Shown here: piece after piece, positions 10,176-19,233 of the stretch
Layout of the letters: each line of letters begins with the position of its first letter
How positions within the stretch are numbered: the stretch's first letter is position 1
Origin: Pseudomonas paralactis
GTDB lineage: Bacteria; Pseudomonadota; Gammaproteobacteria; Pseudomonadales; Pseudomonadaceae
Reading direction: 5' to 3'
Assembly (NCBI RefSeq): GCF_001439735.1
Contig: NZ_JYLN01000001.1
Coordinates: forward strand, 62,001 to 126,000
Length of the DNA: 64,000 nucleotides
Translations under genes and position numbers: made by a program
The notes under the pieces: generated by a model
What the model saw: the letters and a program-made list of their open reading frames with translations, nothing else
What the model was told of the DNA's origin: nothing
Database searches by the model: none

Positions 10176-11146
10176 AAGCCTACGTCCAGCACCACGTTGT
10201 CCAGATAGGTGCCGCTGGGTGGCGTGGGCTGGTCAGTGTAGATGCGCGCGTTGTAGTTAAATACCTGGCTGCCGATGCCCAACCCATTGCCGGGGTTGAC
10301 CTCCGCCGTGGAACTGGCCCGCCGCGCCGCGCCGACGCTGCCCCAGCGCGTGGTGCCGGCGCTTTTGAAGAGGTCATAGGCCAGGTAGTTGCTGCCCGAA
10401 ACCATGCGCCGGCGCCCGCCGACGCTGACCGGGTTCTGGCCATCGCTCAAGCCCACCGTGTAGGCACTGCCTTTGGTGCAGGCAATATTGATGGTCTGGC
10501 CGGTCACTGCGGTAAACCCACTGACCACCGGCGCGCTGCCAAAGCTGATATTCGGCGCGGTGATCTGGCAGTCATTGGTCACTGTCATACTGACGGTCAG
10601 GCTCGCCGTGCCGCTGCCCGTATCACGCCCCAGGCAAATGCCGCCAAGGCCGATCCCCGAGCAATAATTCCACACCCAGGCAATGTTCAGTGTCTCGGTG
10701 TACAGCCCCGCTGCGATATTGCTGCCGGTAATGCTGCTCAGGTACAACGGCACGGTTTTCGCTCCGGGCCCGGCGATCAGGCCAATGCTCTGGGCAATGC
10801 CGCCAGCACCGCCGAAATCGAATTGGGCGCCTCGGGTGATGGGATAGCTGGTGCTGTTGTTGCCATAAATCGTGTAGCCAATCACATCACCGGTCGGCCC
10901 GACCATGCCAGCTGTGGACGAGGTGATCGTGGCGTAGAAGTGGTCGGTAGACACCAGCAGTGAAATCAACGCCTGGGTGCAACTCAACCCGGAGTTGGTG
11001 GTGGAACTGGTCTGCGCCGCGCTGCGCACCGTCATCGAACTGATCGAACCGAAACTGGCCGGCACCGTGGAAACCACCGAACACACGGCCATAGCCTGCC
11101 CGGATAACAACAGCCCTGCCCCATACAGCCATGCCTTGCCCCTCAC
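10172..11146 (-). CDS. Csu-type pilus tip protein (spore coat U domain, CsuE-like)
   Basis: A 324-residue secreted protein with a signal peptide ending near AMA at residues 18-20 and two spore-coat-U (SCPU) domains: an N-terminal half and a C-terminal half starting about residue 170 (SLTVSMTVTNDCQITAPNISFG). It ends in YLDNVVLDVGF, a donor-strand-like C-terminus. The two-domain architecture and last position in the operon match CsuE, the tip adhesin of archaic chaperone-usher pili. The start is GTG at 11146, supported by AAGGAGG 6 bases upstream. The usher gene ends 23 bases before it. Confidence 0.85.
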   Translation of the reverse strand: MRGKAWLYGAGLLLSGQAMAVCSVVSTVPASFGSISSMTVRSAAQTSSTTNSGLSCTQALISLLVSTDHFYATITSSTAGMVGPTGDVIGYTIYGNNSTSYPITRGAQFDFGGAGGIAQSIGLIAGPGAKTVPLYLSSITGSNIAAGLYTETLNIAWVWNYCSGIGLGGICLGRDTGSGTASLTVSMTVTNDCQITAPNISFGSAPVVSGFTAVTGQTINIACTKGSAYTVGLSDGQNPVSVGGRRRMVSGSNYLAYDLFKSAGTTRWGSVGAARRASSTAEVNPGNGLGIGSQVFNYNARIYTDQPTPPSGTYLDNVVLDVGF

Positions 11147-11169
11147 CCGCAGCCTCCTTGCTCAAACGC

Positions 11170-13548
11170 TCACTGGCATACCAACGGCCCGATCAGGGGC
11201 ACGTCCTGTTGTTGCTCATCGATGTCGAATGTCGCCTGGCAGGTACGCCCCTCACCGAGGGTGACCTGCAGGGTATTGTGGGCGCTGAGATTTTCCAGAT
11301 AGACCAGCCCATCCCACCCCACCACCGCCTGAGTGTTGCTTTGCTCGTGCAGCACCAGGCTGCCCAGCGCCAACTCCTGATGCTGGCGGTCCACCAGCGT
11401 GACACTCGCGGCGAGCACCCGGTGCAGCGCAAACTCCAACAGATAGCCGCTGCCTCGGCGTACCGAAACGCGCTGTTCCACATTGGGGCTCTGTACATTC
11501 GCCGGCAGGTTCAGCGGGTCGATCTCATATTTGCCGCGGTAATACGCACTGCTCCACGGCACCAACAAATGACCGTTGCGGTCGGTCTGGCCCACCAGCT
11601 GGTTTTCGTAGCGCACTGGAATCCCGGCGAACCCCTGGGTACTCACCACCACAAACGCGTCATTGATACGGTTGGCAGCAAAGGTTTCGCCGCCCATCCA
11701 CACCAGCGAGCCGCTGGCATCCGCCCAGCGCGTTTCGGCATCGCTGCTGCCGTACACGCCGGCCTGCAACTGCACTGACTGCAAGCGCCAGGTCAGGTCG
11801 GCCTGCCGATAGCTCGGCGCATCACCCTGGGCATAGCCGAGGTTGTAGCCTACGCCGCCTTCGCTGGGCACCGCGCGGCTGTAGTTGATGCGCTGGCGAC
11901 TGGCGCCATCTTTGCTGCGCTCGGTGCTTAAGGCCAGGCTGCCGTTGAGGTCGAACGGGATCACCAGTTGCGCCTGCATGGCCCAGTTGCTGTCGCCGAT
12001 TTCGCGGTTGGCCGACAGGTAGAAGCTGGTGTTGCGCCACAGCGGTTTGCTCCAGCTGAGGTTGAGCAGGCGCGTGCGCGAATCGTCTGCCGCCTGCACG
12101 TCGAAATAACCCAGGCCCAGGCTGCCGAAACGTTGAAGGTTGAGGCTCAGCGTCACTTGCTCGCTGCGCTTGCTGAGGCTGGCGTATGGGGTGTCGACCA
12201 GGGTCAGGTCGGCGTAGTCATCGCGCCGTTCGACACGTTGGTACATCAGGCTGTAGAGGGTGCTGTTGTACTGGTAGCCGAGGCTCAGTTGCTGGCCGCT
12301 GCGGCTGTCGAACTGGCTTTGGCTGAGGGCGGTATTGAGCACGCCGAAGTTGCCCAGGCGCAGGTTGCCGCCAAGCCCGCCGAGGGTCAGGTCGCTGGAG
12401 GCTTCGGCGTGGCTTTCCAGGGTCAGGTTGTCGGAGTAGCCATAGCGAAAGGTGCCGCTGGCCACGCCCGGCCCATAACCGAAATCGCGCAGGGTGTAGT
12501 CACGACGCAAGGTACCGGCAGCCACCGAAAAATCCGTCAAGCCTTGTTGCAGCAAGGTGCTGGTTACGTAGAACGGCACCGTGGTCGATACCTGGCGCCC
12601 GAGGGCGTCGGTGGTCACCACGACAGCCTCCCCGGCACCATTGATAAAGGGCACGTTGGTCAGGGTATAAGGACCGGGTTGCAGCTGCGCGGTGTCGGAT
12701 TTATAGCCATTGATAAACAGGTCCACCGACGAGGGCACTGCCGCCTCACCGGCGAACTGCGGCAAAGGGTAAGTGACCAAATCCGGGCGCACGGCAAAGT
12801 CTCGGGACAGTTGCACCCCGCCCAGGCGCACCGAGCTGCTCCAGGGCAACGAGCCGCTGATCACATCGCCAGCCTCGTAGGTGAGCAAGCGCTCATCATC
12901 AGAAAATCGCCAAGTGGTGTCGTAACGCCGATAACCGTTACCGAGGGCATTGTCATTGATGCCATCGGCCAGGGTCTGGCGCACCTGTCCGGTGTTGGAC
13001 AAGGTGCCCCAGGTGTCGAACAGCCGCACTTCGTTCCAGGCGGCGAGGTAGCTGCCGCCGTCATCGGTGTCATTGAAATACACGTCATAGTTGAGCAAGG
13101 CGCCGAAGCTGCTCATGGCCTGGGTGCGCGGATAGGTGTTGCGGTTGCCGATAAACTGCGCTTGCAACCAGGACGGCGGCACATCCAGCAACAGCCGCTG
13201 GCCATTGCTGTCGTAGTCACTGTGCAGCCCGGGAACCTGGTCCAGGGCCACGCTGCCGACAGGCTCGCCGGGCAGTTTCATGCCCACTTCCTGCAACGCG
13301 CTGGCCGGCACGAACAACTGGCCGGCGCGCTGGTCGACCGCAATGACGCGGCCTGTGTCCATCTGGTTGACCACCAGTTCCAGAAACAGCTGTGCATCGG
13401 CAACTGCCTCCATGCTGCCGGGCGGCGGCGGCAAGTCGCCTGCCATCGCGGCGCCCCACAGCCCGCTTGCCACTGCCACCGACGGCCATAAAACCCGAGC
13501 CCAGCCACGACTCACCATGGCGTTGTGTCCTTCAATGGACATCTCCAT
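11170..13548 (-). CDS. outer membrane fimbrial usher, CsuD-like
   Basis: A 792-residue usher that recruits chaperone-subunit complexes and extrudes the pilus through the outer membrane. An export signal occupies about the first 35 residues. Then come an N-terminal chaperone-binding domain, the central beta-barrel with the plug region (NVPFINGAGEAVVVTTDALG) and C-terminal domains. The length is close to other archaic ushers. The start could be an internal methionine at MVSRGWARV (about residue 11), which gives a better signal peptide. It lies between the chaperone gene (42 bases upstream) and the tip gene. Confidence 0.9.
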   Translation of the reverse strand: MEMSIEGHNAMVSRGWARVLWPSVAVASGLWGAAMAGDLPPPPGSMEAVADAQLFLELVVNQMDTGRVIAVDQRAGQLFVPASALQEVGMKLPGEPVGSVALDQVPGLHSDYDSNGQRLLLDVPPSWLQAQFIGNRNTYPRTQAMSSFGALLNYDVYFNDTDDGGSYLAAWNEVRLFDTWGTLSNTGQVRQTLADGINDNALGNGYRRYDTTWRFSDDERLLTYEAGDVISGSLPWSSSVRLGGVQLSRDFAVRPDLVTYPLPQFAGEAAVPSSVDLFINGYKSDTAQLQPGPYTLTNVPFINGAGEAVVVTTDALGRQVSTTVPFYVTSTLLQQGLTDFSVAAGTLRRDYTLRDFGYGPGVASGTFRYGYSDNLTLESHAEASSDLTLGGLGGNLRLGNFGVLNTALSQSQFDSRSGQQLSLGYQYNSTLYSLMYQRVERRDDYADLTLVDTPYASLSKRSEQVTLSLNLQRFGSLGLGYFDVQAADDSRTRLLNLSWSKPLWRNTSFYLSANREIGDSNWAMQAQLVIPFDLNGSLALSTERSKDGASRQRINYSRAVPSEGGVGYNLGYAQGDAPSYRQADLTWRLQSVQLQAGVYGSSDAETRWADASGSLVWMGGETFAANRINDAFVVVSTQGFAGIPVRYENQLVGQTDRNGHLLVPWSSAYYRGKYEIDPLNLPANVQSPNVEQRVSVRRGSGYLLEFALHRVLAASVTLVDRQHQELALGSLVLHEQSNTQAVVGWDGLVYLENLSAHNTLQVTLGEGRTCQATFDIDEQQQDVPLIGPLVCQ

Positions 13549-13590
13549 CCTGTTAAAACCCGGGCGTGTACCCGTTGCGCGACATAACCG

Positions 13591-14379
13591 TTATCGCTTG
13601 GGCGCCAGGCTCTCCAATTGCGGCGCGCCGTTGACCCTGACCTGCAACGGCTGGTCGGCCGATACGGCATCCGGCACCGGCCAGCGCATACTCGCGCCCG
13701 GCAGCACATAGCCGAGCAAACCTTCTACCAATGGCCGAGTCTGCCCGCCTTGTTTGAACGAGGCATCGGTGAGCCGCGCATGCACGGCGCCCTGGTTACG
13801 CACCTCGATGTAACTGCGCCCACCTACGTTGACCTTTTGCCAGCTCAAGTCCGGCTTGCCTGCACCCTTGGGGTCGCGTTGGCGGGTCGCGTCGTCCTTG
13901 CTCCACAACCCGGCGCCGTAGGCGAACAGCGGTACCGAATAACGCATCTGAAAGCGAATCGCCGCTGCCGTGTTCTTGCCTTCCGGCGGCGCCGGCACCT
14001 GCAGCGCCGAGGGGATTTCATCGATGATGATGCGATAGGCCAGTTCCTGCCCCGGCGGCACTTCGCGGGTGCGGGTCAGGCGTACCAGTTGCTTTTGGCC
14101 GGGCTCGATTTTGGCCACCGGCGGGCTGCCGATCACGTCGCGCTGGTTCTGGTACTGCTCGTCGAAGCCGTTTTGGCTCCAGGCAAATACGCGGATTTGC
14201 AGGTTGGCCGTCTCCGTACCGCGGTTCTCCAGCCACAGCGCGCTAGCCTGTTGATCGGCCTCCAGCACCGGGTCGATGGGCCAGATCAGCACCGAGCTGG
14301 CCGCCTGCACCAGCCCTGCATTGCACAAAAGTCCCAAGGCAATACCCGCGGCCCACCACCGCCGGGAAGTTGAACGCAT
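13591..14379 (-). CDS. periplasmic pilus chaperone, CsuC-like
   Basis: A 262-residue PapD-like chaperone with a signal peptide (about residues 1-28, ending in LVQAAS). Its two immunoglobulin-like domains show WPIDPVLEADQQASALWLEN at the N-terminal edge strand and PGQKQLVRLTRTREVPPGQE in the subunit-binding region. The start at 14379 is preceded by GAGGAG. A longer frame reading into the upstream pilin gene is not real. It stabilises pilin subunits by donor-strand complementation before handing them to the usher downstream. Confidence 0.9.
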   Translation of the reverse strand: MRSTSRRWWAAGIALGLLCNAGLVQAASSVLIWPIDPVLEADQQASALWLENRGTETANLQIRVFAWSQNGFDEQYQNQRDVIGSPPVAKIEPGQKQLVRLTRTREVPPGQELAYRIIIDEIPSALQVPAPPEGKNTAAAIRFQMRYSVPLFAYGAGLWSKDDATRQRDPKGAGKPDLSWQKVNVGGRSYIEVRNQGAVHARLTDASFKQGGQTRPLVEGLLGYVLPGASMRWPVPDAVSADQPLQVRVNGAPQLESLAPKR

Positions 14380-14405
14380 AAATCCACTCCTCAATACCGT
14401 TAGCC

Positions 14406-14876
14406 CTACCACGACAGCTGCACCTGCAGCGTGTCGCTGTACGTCCCCCCAGGCTGATTGCCCGGTAATACCACCCGCCCGTAAATCGGCAGGCTGATGG
14501 TGTTGGCATCGCTGTAAGTCACGCTGACGCTCTGGTTGACCCCCAGGCTCTGGCTGAACGCCGCATCGCGAAACAATTGATAGGCCACCCGCGCGCTGCC
14601 GCTGTTGAGCTGCAAATTGCGCCCGGCACTGTTGTAAAGGCCGCCATCGACACTCATGCTCAGCGCCACCCCCGGTGTACATTGCAAGGTCACACCGCCG
14701 GTCAGGGCCGCTGTGACCGTACTGGTGGCCAGTGCCGAATAGCTGCCATAGCTCAACGCGCCGTAGTTGGACCCGCCGCCCACGATCAGGCAGCCAGGGG
14801 TAATGGTCGCGCTGACCTGGAAGCTCTGGCTCGTCGCGGCAGGCAACGGCAGCGGCAGCGCCAATCCACAGGCCAA
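14406..14876 (-). CDS. spore coat U domain pilin subunit 4 (start uncertain)
   Basis: A secreted pilin-like SCPU protein of about 156 residues (SATITPGCLIVGGGSNYGAL near the mature N-terminus; final LQVQLSW beta strand). No ATG start is available. TTG at 14876 gives only a short signal sequence, whereas the reading frame continues upstream as hydrophobic residues over the stop of the preceding gene (to about 14900), with CTG codons the only other candidates. The signal peptide is therefore probably longer than annotated and a non-AUG start is used, possibly with translational coupling to the preceding pilin. Confidence 0.75.
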   Translation of the reverse strand: MACGLALPLPLPAATSQSFQVSATITPGCLIVGGGSNYGALSYGSYSALATSTVTAALTGGVTLQCTPGVALSMSVDGGLYNSAGRNLQLNSGSARVAYQLFRDAAFSQSLGVNQSVSVTYSDANTISLPIYGRVVLPGNQPGGTYSDTLQVQLSW

Positions 14877-14896
14877 CCCTAGCCTGAGCCACAGGG

Positions 14897-15454
14897 TCAG
14901 AACGTCAGCTCCACGGCCACGGTATCGGTGTAGGTACCTGCCGGCAGGCCCGCCTTGCCCACTGCCCGACCGTAAAGATTGACGGTTTGCGCCACGCCGG
15001 TACTGGTGGCGAGCGTCACCACGCCATCGATCGCCAACAGCGCGGAACGCCCGCTGTCGGTGTAGAAATCGTAAGGCACGAAGTTACCCCCGCCATCGGC
15101 CAGCGCGCGAGTGCCACCGGGGGAAGCACCATCGTGGGCACCGGCACGCACCTTGATCGTTGGCGCGGTGCCAGCCGAACACAGGATCGACAACGCCCCG
15201 CCGGTACCGGTACCGCCGAGCAACTGAGCGTCGGCGTTGGTAAACAGGCTGTTGGTGGTGCCGAAGTTCAAGCTACCGAAATTCAGCCCGGTGGCCGCCC
15301 CGGAGCCGTTGACCTGGCAACTGGCGATCAGGGTCAGGCTCGAACTGATCTGCCCGGTGACCGTGGTCGCCGCGTTCAGGCTGGAGGCCATTGCCAGGCC
15401 CAGGGCACACACGCCCATTCGCGCTACGAGTACATGCATGATATCCATCCTCAT
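14897..15454 (-). CDS. spore coat U domain pilin subunit 3
   Basis: A 185-residue secreted SCPU protein with a signal peptide ending at SLNA (about residues 25-28) and a mature start ATTVTGQISSSLTLIASCQV. The C-terminus TYTDTVAVELTF is the typical final strand. The N-terminus offers alternative methionines at residues 3 and 6. Among the four pilin-like proteins it most resembles the CsuA/B major-subunit type in its N-terminal layout; this is a judgement from motif layout, not an alignment. Only 3 bases separate it from the upstream pilin gene. Confidence 0.82.
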   Translation of the reverse strand: MRMDIMHVLVARMGVCALGLAMASSLNAATTVTGQISSSLTLIASCQVNGSGAATGLNFGSLNFGTTNSLFTNADAQLLGGTGTGGALSILCSAGTAPTIKVRAGAHDGASPGGTRALADGGGNFVPYDFYTDSGRSALLAIDGVVTLATSTGVAQTVNLYGRAVGKAGLPAGTYTDTVAVELTF

Positions 15455-15457
15455 GGT

Positions 15458-16003
15458 TTACCAATCCAGAGTCACCGTCAGGGTGTCTGTGTAGATGCCG
15501 GCCGGTAGGGCCCTGGTATTCGCCACCACGGAGCCGAATACCGGAATGGGTACCTGTGCGCCTTGGGTCACGACGAAATTGCGTTGCTGACCGATGCGGT
15601 AGGCACTTTGGCCCAGCGCATCGGCCGATAGCCGGTAGGGAATGGTCTGGCGCCCGTTGCTCAAGCGGCGCGTGGTACCGTCGCCATGGGCGCCACCGTC
15701 GATGGTCACGGTAAAACTGCTGACCAACGACGGGTTGCAGGACACCGACAGCGGCGCCTTGTCGCCATCGGAAATGGTCGCGCCCAGGGTGTCGTTCCAG
15801 GTCGGGCCCTGGCTGCCGAAATCCAACAGTGCAGTGCCGCCTTCGGGCGTCACCGGCGCGCGCTCCACGCCTTTGCTGACTTCGCAACTGGCGGTAATCA
15901 CCAACCGCGCGTGGATCTGCCCGCTGGCCACGGCCGCCTGCGCGTCCTCGGCCAACAACAGCAGACCGCCCAGGGCCGCAACGGCCAGATAGCGGCTTAC
16001 CAT
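15458..16003 (-). CDS. spore coat U domain pilin subunit 2
   Basis: A 181-residue secreted SCPU protein. The signal peptide (residues 1 to about 23, ending AQAA) precedes VASGQIHARLVITASCEVSK, the first strand with the conserved cysteine. It ends TYTDTLTVTLDW-like (YTDTLTVTLDW). It overlaps the first pilin gene by 7 bases, consistent with coupled translation. It is an assembled pilus subunit by family; whether shaft or adaptor cannot be read from sequence. Confidence 0.82.
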   Translation of the reverse strand: MVSRYLAVAALGGLLLLAEDAQAAVASGQIHARLVITASCEVSKGVERAPVTPEGGTALLDFGSQGPTWNDTLGATISDGDKAPLSVSCNPSLVSSFTVTIDGGAHGDGTTRRLSNGRQTIPYRLSADALGQSAYRIGQQRNFVVTQGAQVPIPVFGSVVANTRALPAGIYTDTLTVTLDW

Positions 16004-16524
16004 GTGACCGTGACCTTGAGCAGGTCGGAATAACGCCCCACCGCCGGGACGTCTTTGAGCGGTTCGATACGGCCATACAACGGCAAGTCAACGGAGCCGG
16101 TGTCCGGTACGCGGCCACTGACCGGCACGTCCACCGGCAAGGGGATCAACCGTGCAGCATCGGCATAAATGCGATAAGGAATGGGTTTGCTTGAGGGCGT
16201 CGCAGTGACGAGGTAACGCACCTCGCCCACGCCACCGTGCAGGCCGCCGTCAACGCGCATTTGGTAAGGCGTATCGGGGTTGCACTCCAGGCGCGGCTGG
16301 CGCTGGCTGATCAGGGCCGCACTCAGGGGGCCGGCCGGGTCATCCAGACGCGGGCCGCTGCCGAAATCCAATACGCCAAGTTGCTCGATGCCCGCAGTGC
16401 GAGTGGTGCCCACTAACTGGCAACCCCGCTGCACGTCGATGCGCACCTCCACCTGGAGTTGCGCAGCAGAAGCCGTGTTGTAGAGCATCGCGCCCATGAC
16501 AGCCAATACCGCCGATCCCTTCAC
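15997..16524 (-). CDS. spore coat U domain pilin subunit 1 (first gene of pilus operon)
   Basis: A 175-residue secreted SCPU protein with a signal peptide (residues 1-20, ending ASAA) and the conserved first-strand cysteine in VRIDVQRGCQLVG. It ends YSDLLKVTVTW. It is the promoter-proximal gene of a seven-gene operon running to 10172. The 154 bases upstream, shared with divergent zapE, must hold the operon promoter, but no clear hexamers stand out. No regulator (such as the BfmRS pair that controls csu in Acinetobacter) is adjacent. Confidence 0.82.
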   Translation of the reverse strand: MKGSAVLAVMGAMLYNTASAAQLQVEVRIDVQRGCQLVGTTRTAGIEQLGVLDFGSGPRLDDPAGPLSAALISQRQPRLECNPDTPYQMRVDGGLHGGVGEVRYLVTATPSSKPIPYRIYADAARLIPLPVDVPVSGRVPDTGSVDLPLYGRIEPLKDVPAVGRYSDLLKVTVTW

Positions 16525-16678
16525 TGCCCCAATTCCTTATACAGGGGTGACAACTGTGTATGAGGTTAGCCAGTTAACGTGAAAGTGCCAGTTTGCACGG
16601 TGTGGCGCCCTTCCCTATTGGTCAAATGGCATCGAGCGTCCTACAGTGAGCGACCACCGCAATACAGAGTGATTATTC

Positions 16679-17773
16679 TTGGCCGTGCTTGCCCTGCTCC
16701 AGCGCCTGCTGGGTAAAAAAACCGACGCCTGGGGCGCCTCGCCCATTCCCGCCTATTTTCAAAAAAAGGCCGAGCAACAGGGCTATACCCTCAGTGATGG
16801 CCAGATCCGGGCGATTACCGCCCTGAATCGCGAGGCCCAGCACCTGCTTAACGGCCAGGCCACGCGCAGCCTGTACCTGCACGGCCCGGTAGGGCGAGGC
16901 AAAAGCTGGCTGCTGGACGGTTTTTTCCAGGCGCTGCCCATGGCCGAGAAACAACGCGTGCATTTCCACGGCTTCTTTGCCCGGCTGCACCAGGGCATGT
17001 TTGTGAACCGTGAGCATGAGGATGCCTTGGGCGTTACTCTGGATCGGTTGCTCGCAGGTTGCCGGGTGCTGTGTTTTGACGAGTTCCATGTGCACGATAT
17101 CGGCGATGCAATGCTCATCAGCCGCTTGTTCAAAGCCCTGTTCCAACGCGGCGTGCTGGTGCTGGTAACGTCCAACTACCCGCCCGCAGGGTTATTGCCC
17201 AACCCGCTGTACCACGAACGCTTCAAACCGGTGATCGACCTGATCGCCGCCCGCATGGATGTGCTGGAAGTCAGCGCGTCCCAGGATTTTCGCAGCCTGC
17301 CCCAGGCCCATGCGCAACAACGTTTCACTCGTGGCCAGTATGTGTGGCCGGGTACATCGGCCCAGCGCGAAAGCCTTGGTGTACCCGCAACCAATGGTCC
17401 GGCGCAAACCCTGACGGTTGGCAACCGGCAGTTGCTGTGCCGAAGCCATCAGGCACCGACCATCCTGTTCACCTTCAACGATCTGTGCGAACAGCTCACC
17501 GCCGTGATGGATTACCTGTTGCTGTGCCAGGACTTCGACCACTGGATCATCGACGGCCTGCCGCAGTTGGCCGAATGCCCCATCGCCGTGCAACAGCGCT
17601 TTATCAACCTGGTGGACGTGCTCTACGACCAGGACAAACACCTGACCCTCATCGGTCACCAGCCGCTGGATAAATCCCTGGAAGGCCAGGCCATCGACCT
17701 CGCCCGCACCGCCAGCCGACTGCACCAATTGCAAACGCTCTGCCCGCAAACCGCACCCGAGCCGCTATCATGA
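16679..17773 (+). CDS. zapE: AFG1-like ATPase / cell division protein ZapE
   Basis: A 364-residue P-loop ATPase. Walker A is GPVGRGKS at residues 69-76 and Walker B is in VLCFDEFHVHDIGDA about 50 residues later, matching the AFG1/ZapE family; ZapE destabilises FtsZ polymers at the constricting septum in E. coli. The first possible start is TTG at 16679 and a GTG lies at 16685; no ATG fits. Most pseudomonads also carry a second zapE near the ribosomal S9 genes, so this one may be a paralogue with a different role. The LRR-kinase gene follows after 37 bases. Confidence 0.82.
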   Translation: MAVLALLQRLLGKKTDAWGASPIPAYFQKKAEQQGYTLSDGQIRAITALNREAQHLLNGQATRSLYLHGPVGRGKSWLLDGFFQALPMAEKQRVHFHGFFARLHQGMFVNREHEDALGVTLDRLLAGCRVLCFDEFHVHDIGDAMLISRLFKALFQRGVLVLVTSNYPPAGLLPNPLYHERFKPVIDLIAARMDVLEVSASQDFRSLPQAHAQQRFTRGQYVWPGTSAQRESLGVPATNGPAQTLTVGNRQLLCRSHQAPTILFTFNDLCEQLTAVMDYLLLCQDFDHWIIDGLPQLAECPIAVQQRFINLVDVLYDQDKHLTLIGHQPLDKSLEGQAIDLARTASRLHQLQTLCPQTAPEPLS

Positions 17774-17810
17774 GCGCCTTTTACGCCCCCTTCCGAGTGC
17801 CGCGCTGTTC

Positions 17811-19100
17811 ATGAATACCCTCGCCCAACTCAAGGCCGGCCATTTGGCCGGTGCCAAGCGCCTGGACCTGGCCTGCGGGCTGACCGAATTCCCCCGGGAA
17901 ATCTTCGACCTGGCCGACTCCCTGGAAACCCTCAACCTCACCGGCAACGCCCTGAGCAGCCTGCCCGACGACCTGCACCGTCTGACGCACCTGCGGGTGT
18001 TGTTCTGTTCGGACAATGCCTTTACCGAGCTGCCAGCGTGCCTGGGCCAGTGCGCGAAGCTGAGCATGATCGGTTTCAAGGCCAACCAGATCAGCCGCGT
18101 GCCCGCCGCCGCCCTGCCGCCCCAGTTGCGCTGGCTGATCCTCACCGATAACTGCATCAGCCAATTGCCCGATGAGCTGGGCCAGCGCCCGCTGCTGCAA
18201 AAGTTGATGTTGGCCGGTAACCAGTTGACCGACCTGCCGCCAAGCCTGGCCCAGTGCCAAAACCTGGAGTTGATCCGTATCGCCTCCAATCGCCTCACTC
18301 ATCTGCCGCAGTGGCTGCTGACCCTGCCGAGCCTGACCTGGCTGGCCTACGCCGGTAACCCGGTGGAAATGGCCGTGCAGGTGAGCAGTGATGAGGCGAC
18401 GCCGAACATCGCCTGGCAGGAACTGGACATGGGCGAAGTCCTTGGCGAAGGCGCTTCGGGGATTATTCGCAAGGCACTGTGGAAACCCCAGGCGTTGCCG
18501 GTCGCGGTCAAGCTGTACAAGGGCACCATCACCAGCGACGGTTCACCGCTGCATGAAATGCAAGCCTGCATCGCTGCCGGTCTGCATCCCAACCTGATCA
18601 AGGTTGAAGGACGCGTCGTCGGCCATCCCGATAACCAGGCCGCCCTGGTGATGGACCTGATCGACCCGAGTTACCGCAACCTCGCGGCCCTGCCGAGCCT
18701 GGCGTCGTGCACGCGGGATGTCTACGCACCCACCACCCGTTTCAGCCTGGACGTGGCACTGCGCATGGCGCGGGGCATTGCTTCGGTGGCGGCGCACCTG
18801 CATCGGCACGGCATTACCCATGGTGACCTGTATGGTCACAATATTTTGTGGAACGCAGCAGGTGATTGCTTGCTGGGAGACTTTGGCGCGGCGTCCTTCC
18901 ATGCCACGACGGACACGCTTGAAACCCGTGCGTTGCAGCGTATTGAAGTGCGCGCGTTCGGGGTGCTGCTGGGGGAGTTGTTGGAGCGGGTTGAGGCCAG
19001 TGACGAAAGCTTGCAGGCACTGCAACAACGCTGCTGCCAGCCGGATGTGCTGACGCGACCGAGCTTCGAAGAGATCAAAGCCTTGCTGCACGCTATCTAA
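17811..19100 (+). CDS. leucine-rich-repeat protein kinase-like protein
   Basis: A 429-residue two-domain soluble protein. Residues 18 to about 185 hold six or seven leucine-rich repeats of about 23 residues (for example LETLNLTGNALSSLPDDLHR). Residues about 208-429 form a protein-kinase fold: glycine loop GEGASG (212-217), VAVK lysine 234, helix-C Glu249, catalytic loop THGDLYGHN (HGD at 337-339, Asn344) and DFG at 357-359. The usual HRD arginine is Gly338, so activation-loop-independent activity is expected if active. It has no signal peptide or membrane anchor. It probably shares a transcript with zapE. The fusion recalls eukaryotic or effector kinases, but base composition matches the neighbours. 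Confidence 0.85.
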   Translation: MNTLAQLKAGHLAGAKRLDLACGLTEFPREIFDLADSLETLNLTGNALSSLPDDLHRLTHLRVLFCSDNAFTELPACLGQCAKLSMIGFKANQISRVPAAALPPQLRWLILTDNCISQLPDELGQRPLLQKLMLAGNQLTDLPPSLAQCQNLELIRIASNRLTHLPQWLLTLPSLTWLAYAGNPVEMAVQVSSDEATPNIAWQELDMGEVLGEGASGIIRKALWKPQALPVAVKLYKGTITSDGSPLHEMQACIAAGLHPNLIKVEGRVVGHPDNQAALVMDLIDPSYRNLAALPSLASCTRDVYAPTTRFSLDVALRMARGIASVAAHLHRHGITHGDLYGHNILWNAAGDCLLGDFGAASFHATTDTLETRALQRIEVRAFGVLLGELLERVEASDESLQALQQRCCQPDVLTRPSFEEIKALLHAI

Positions 19101-19101
19101 C

Positions 19102-19201
19102 TGTAGGAGCGAGCTCGCTCGCGAAAAACTCACCGGCGCTGCGCTTATTCAGGATGCACGCGTTATCGTTGACGTTTTTCGCGAGCAAGCTCGCTCCTAC
19201 A
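19102..19201. repeat. REPIN 2 (100 bp, GTAGGAGCGAGC family)
   Basis: TGTAGGAGCGAGCTCGCTCG at the left and its inverse ending CTCGCTCCTACA at the right, with the family spacer GCACGCGTTATCGTTGACGT. Exactly 100 bp, between the convergent LRR-kinase and yebC-like genes. Confidence 0.92.
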
Positions 19202-19233
19202 AGGCCATTTGACCGCGTGTACTCAGATAGAAA

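Noticed and set aside
11968..13491. 507-codon plus-strand frame opposite the usher
   Set aside because: Antisense shadow of the usher gene; composition is that of reversed usher codons and there is no ribosome binding site.
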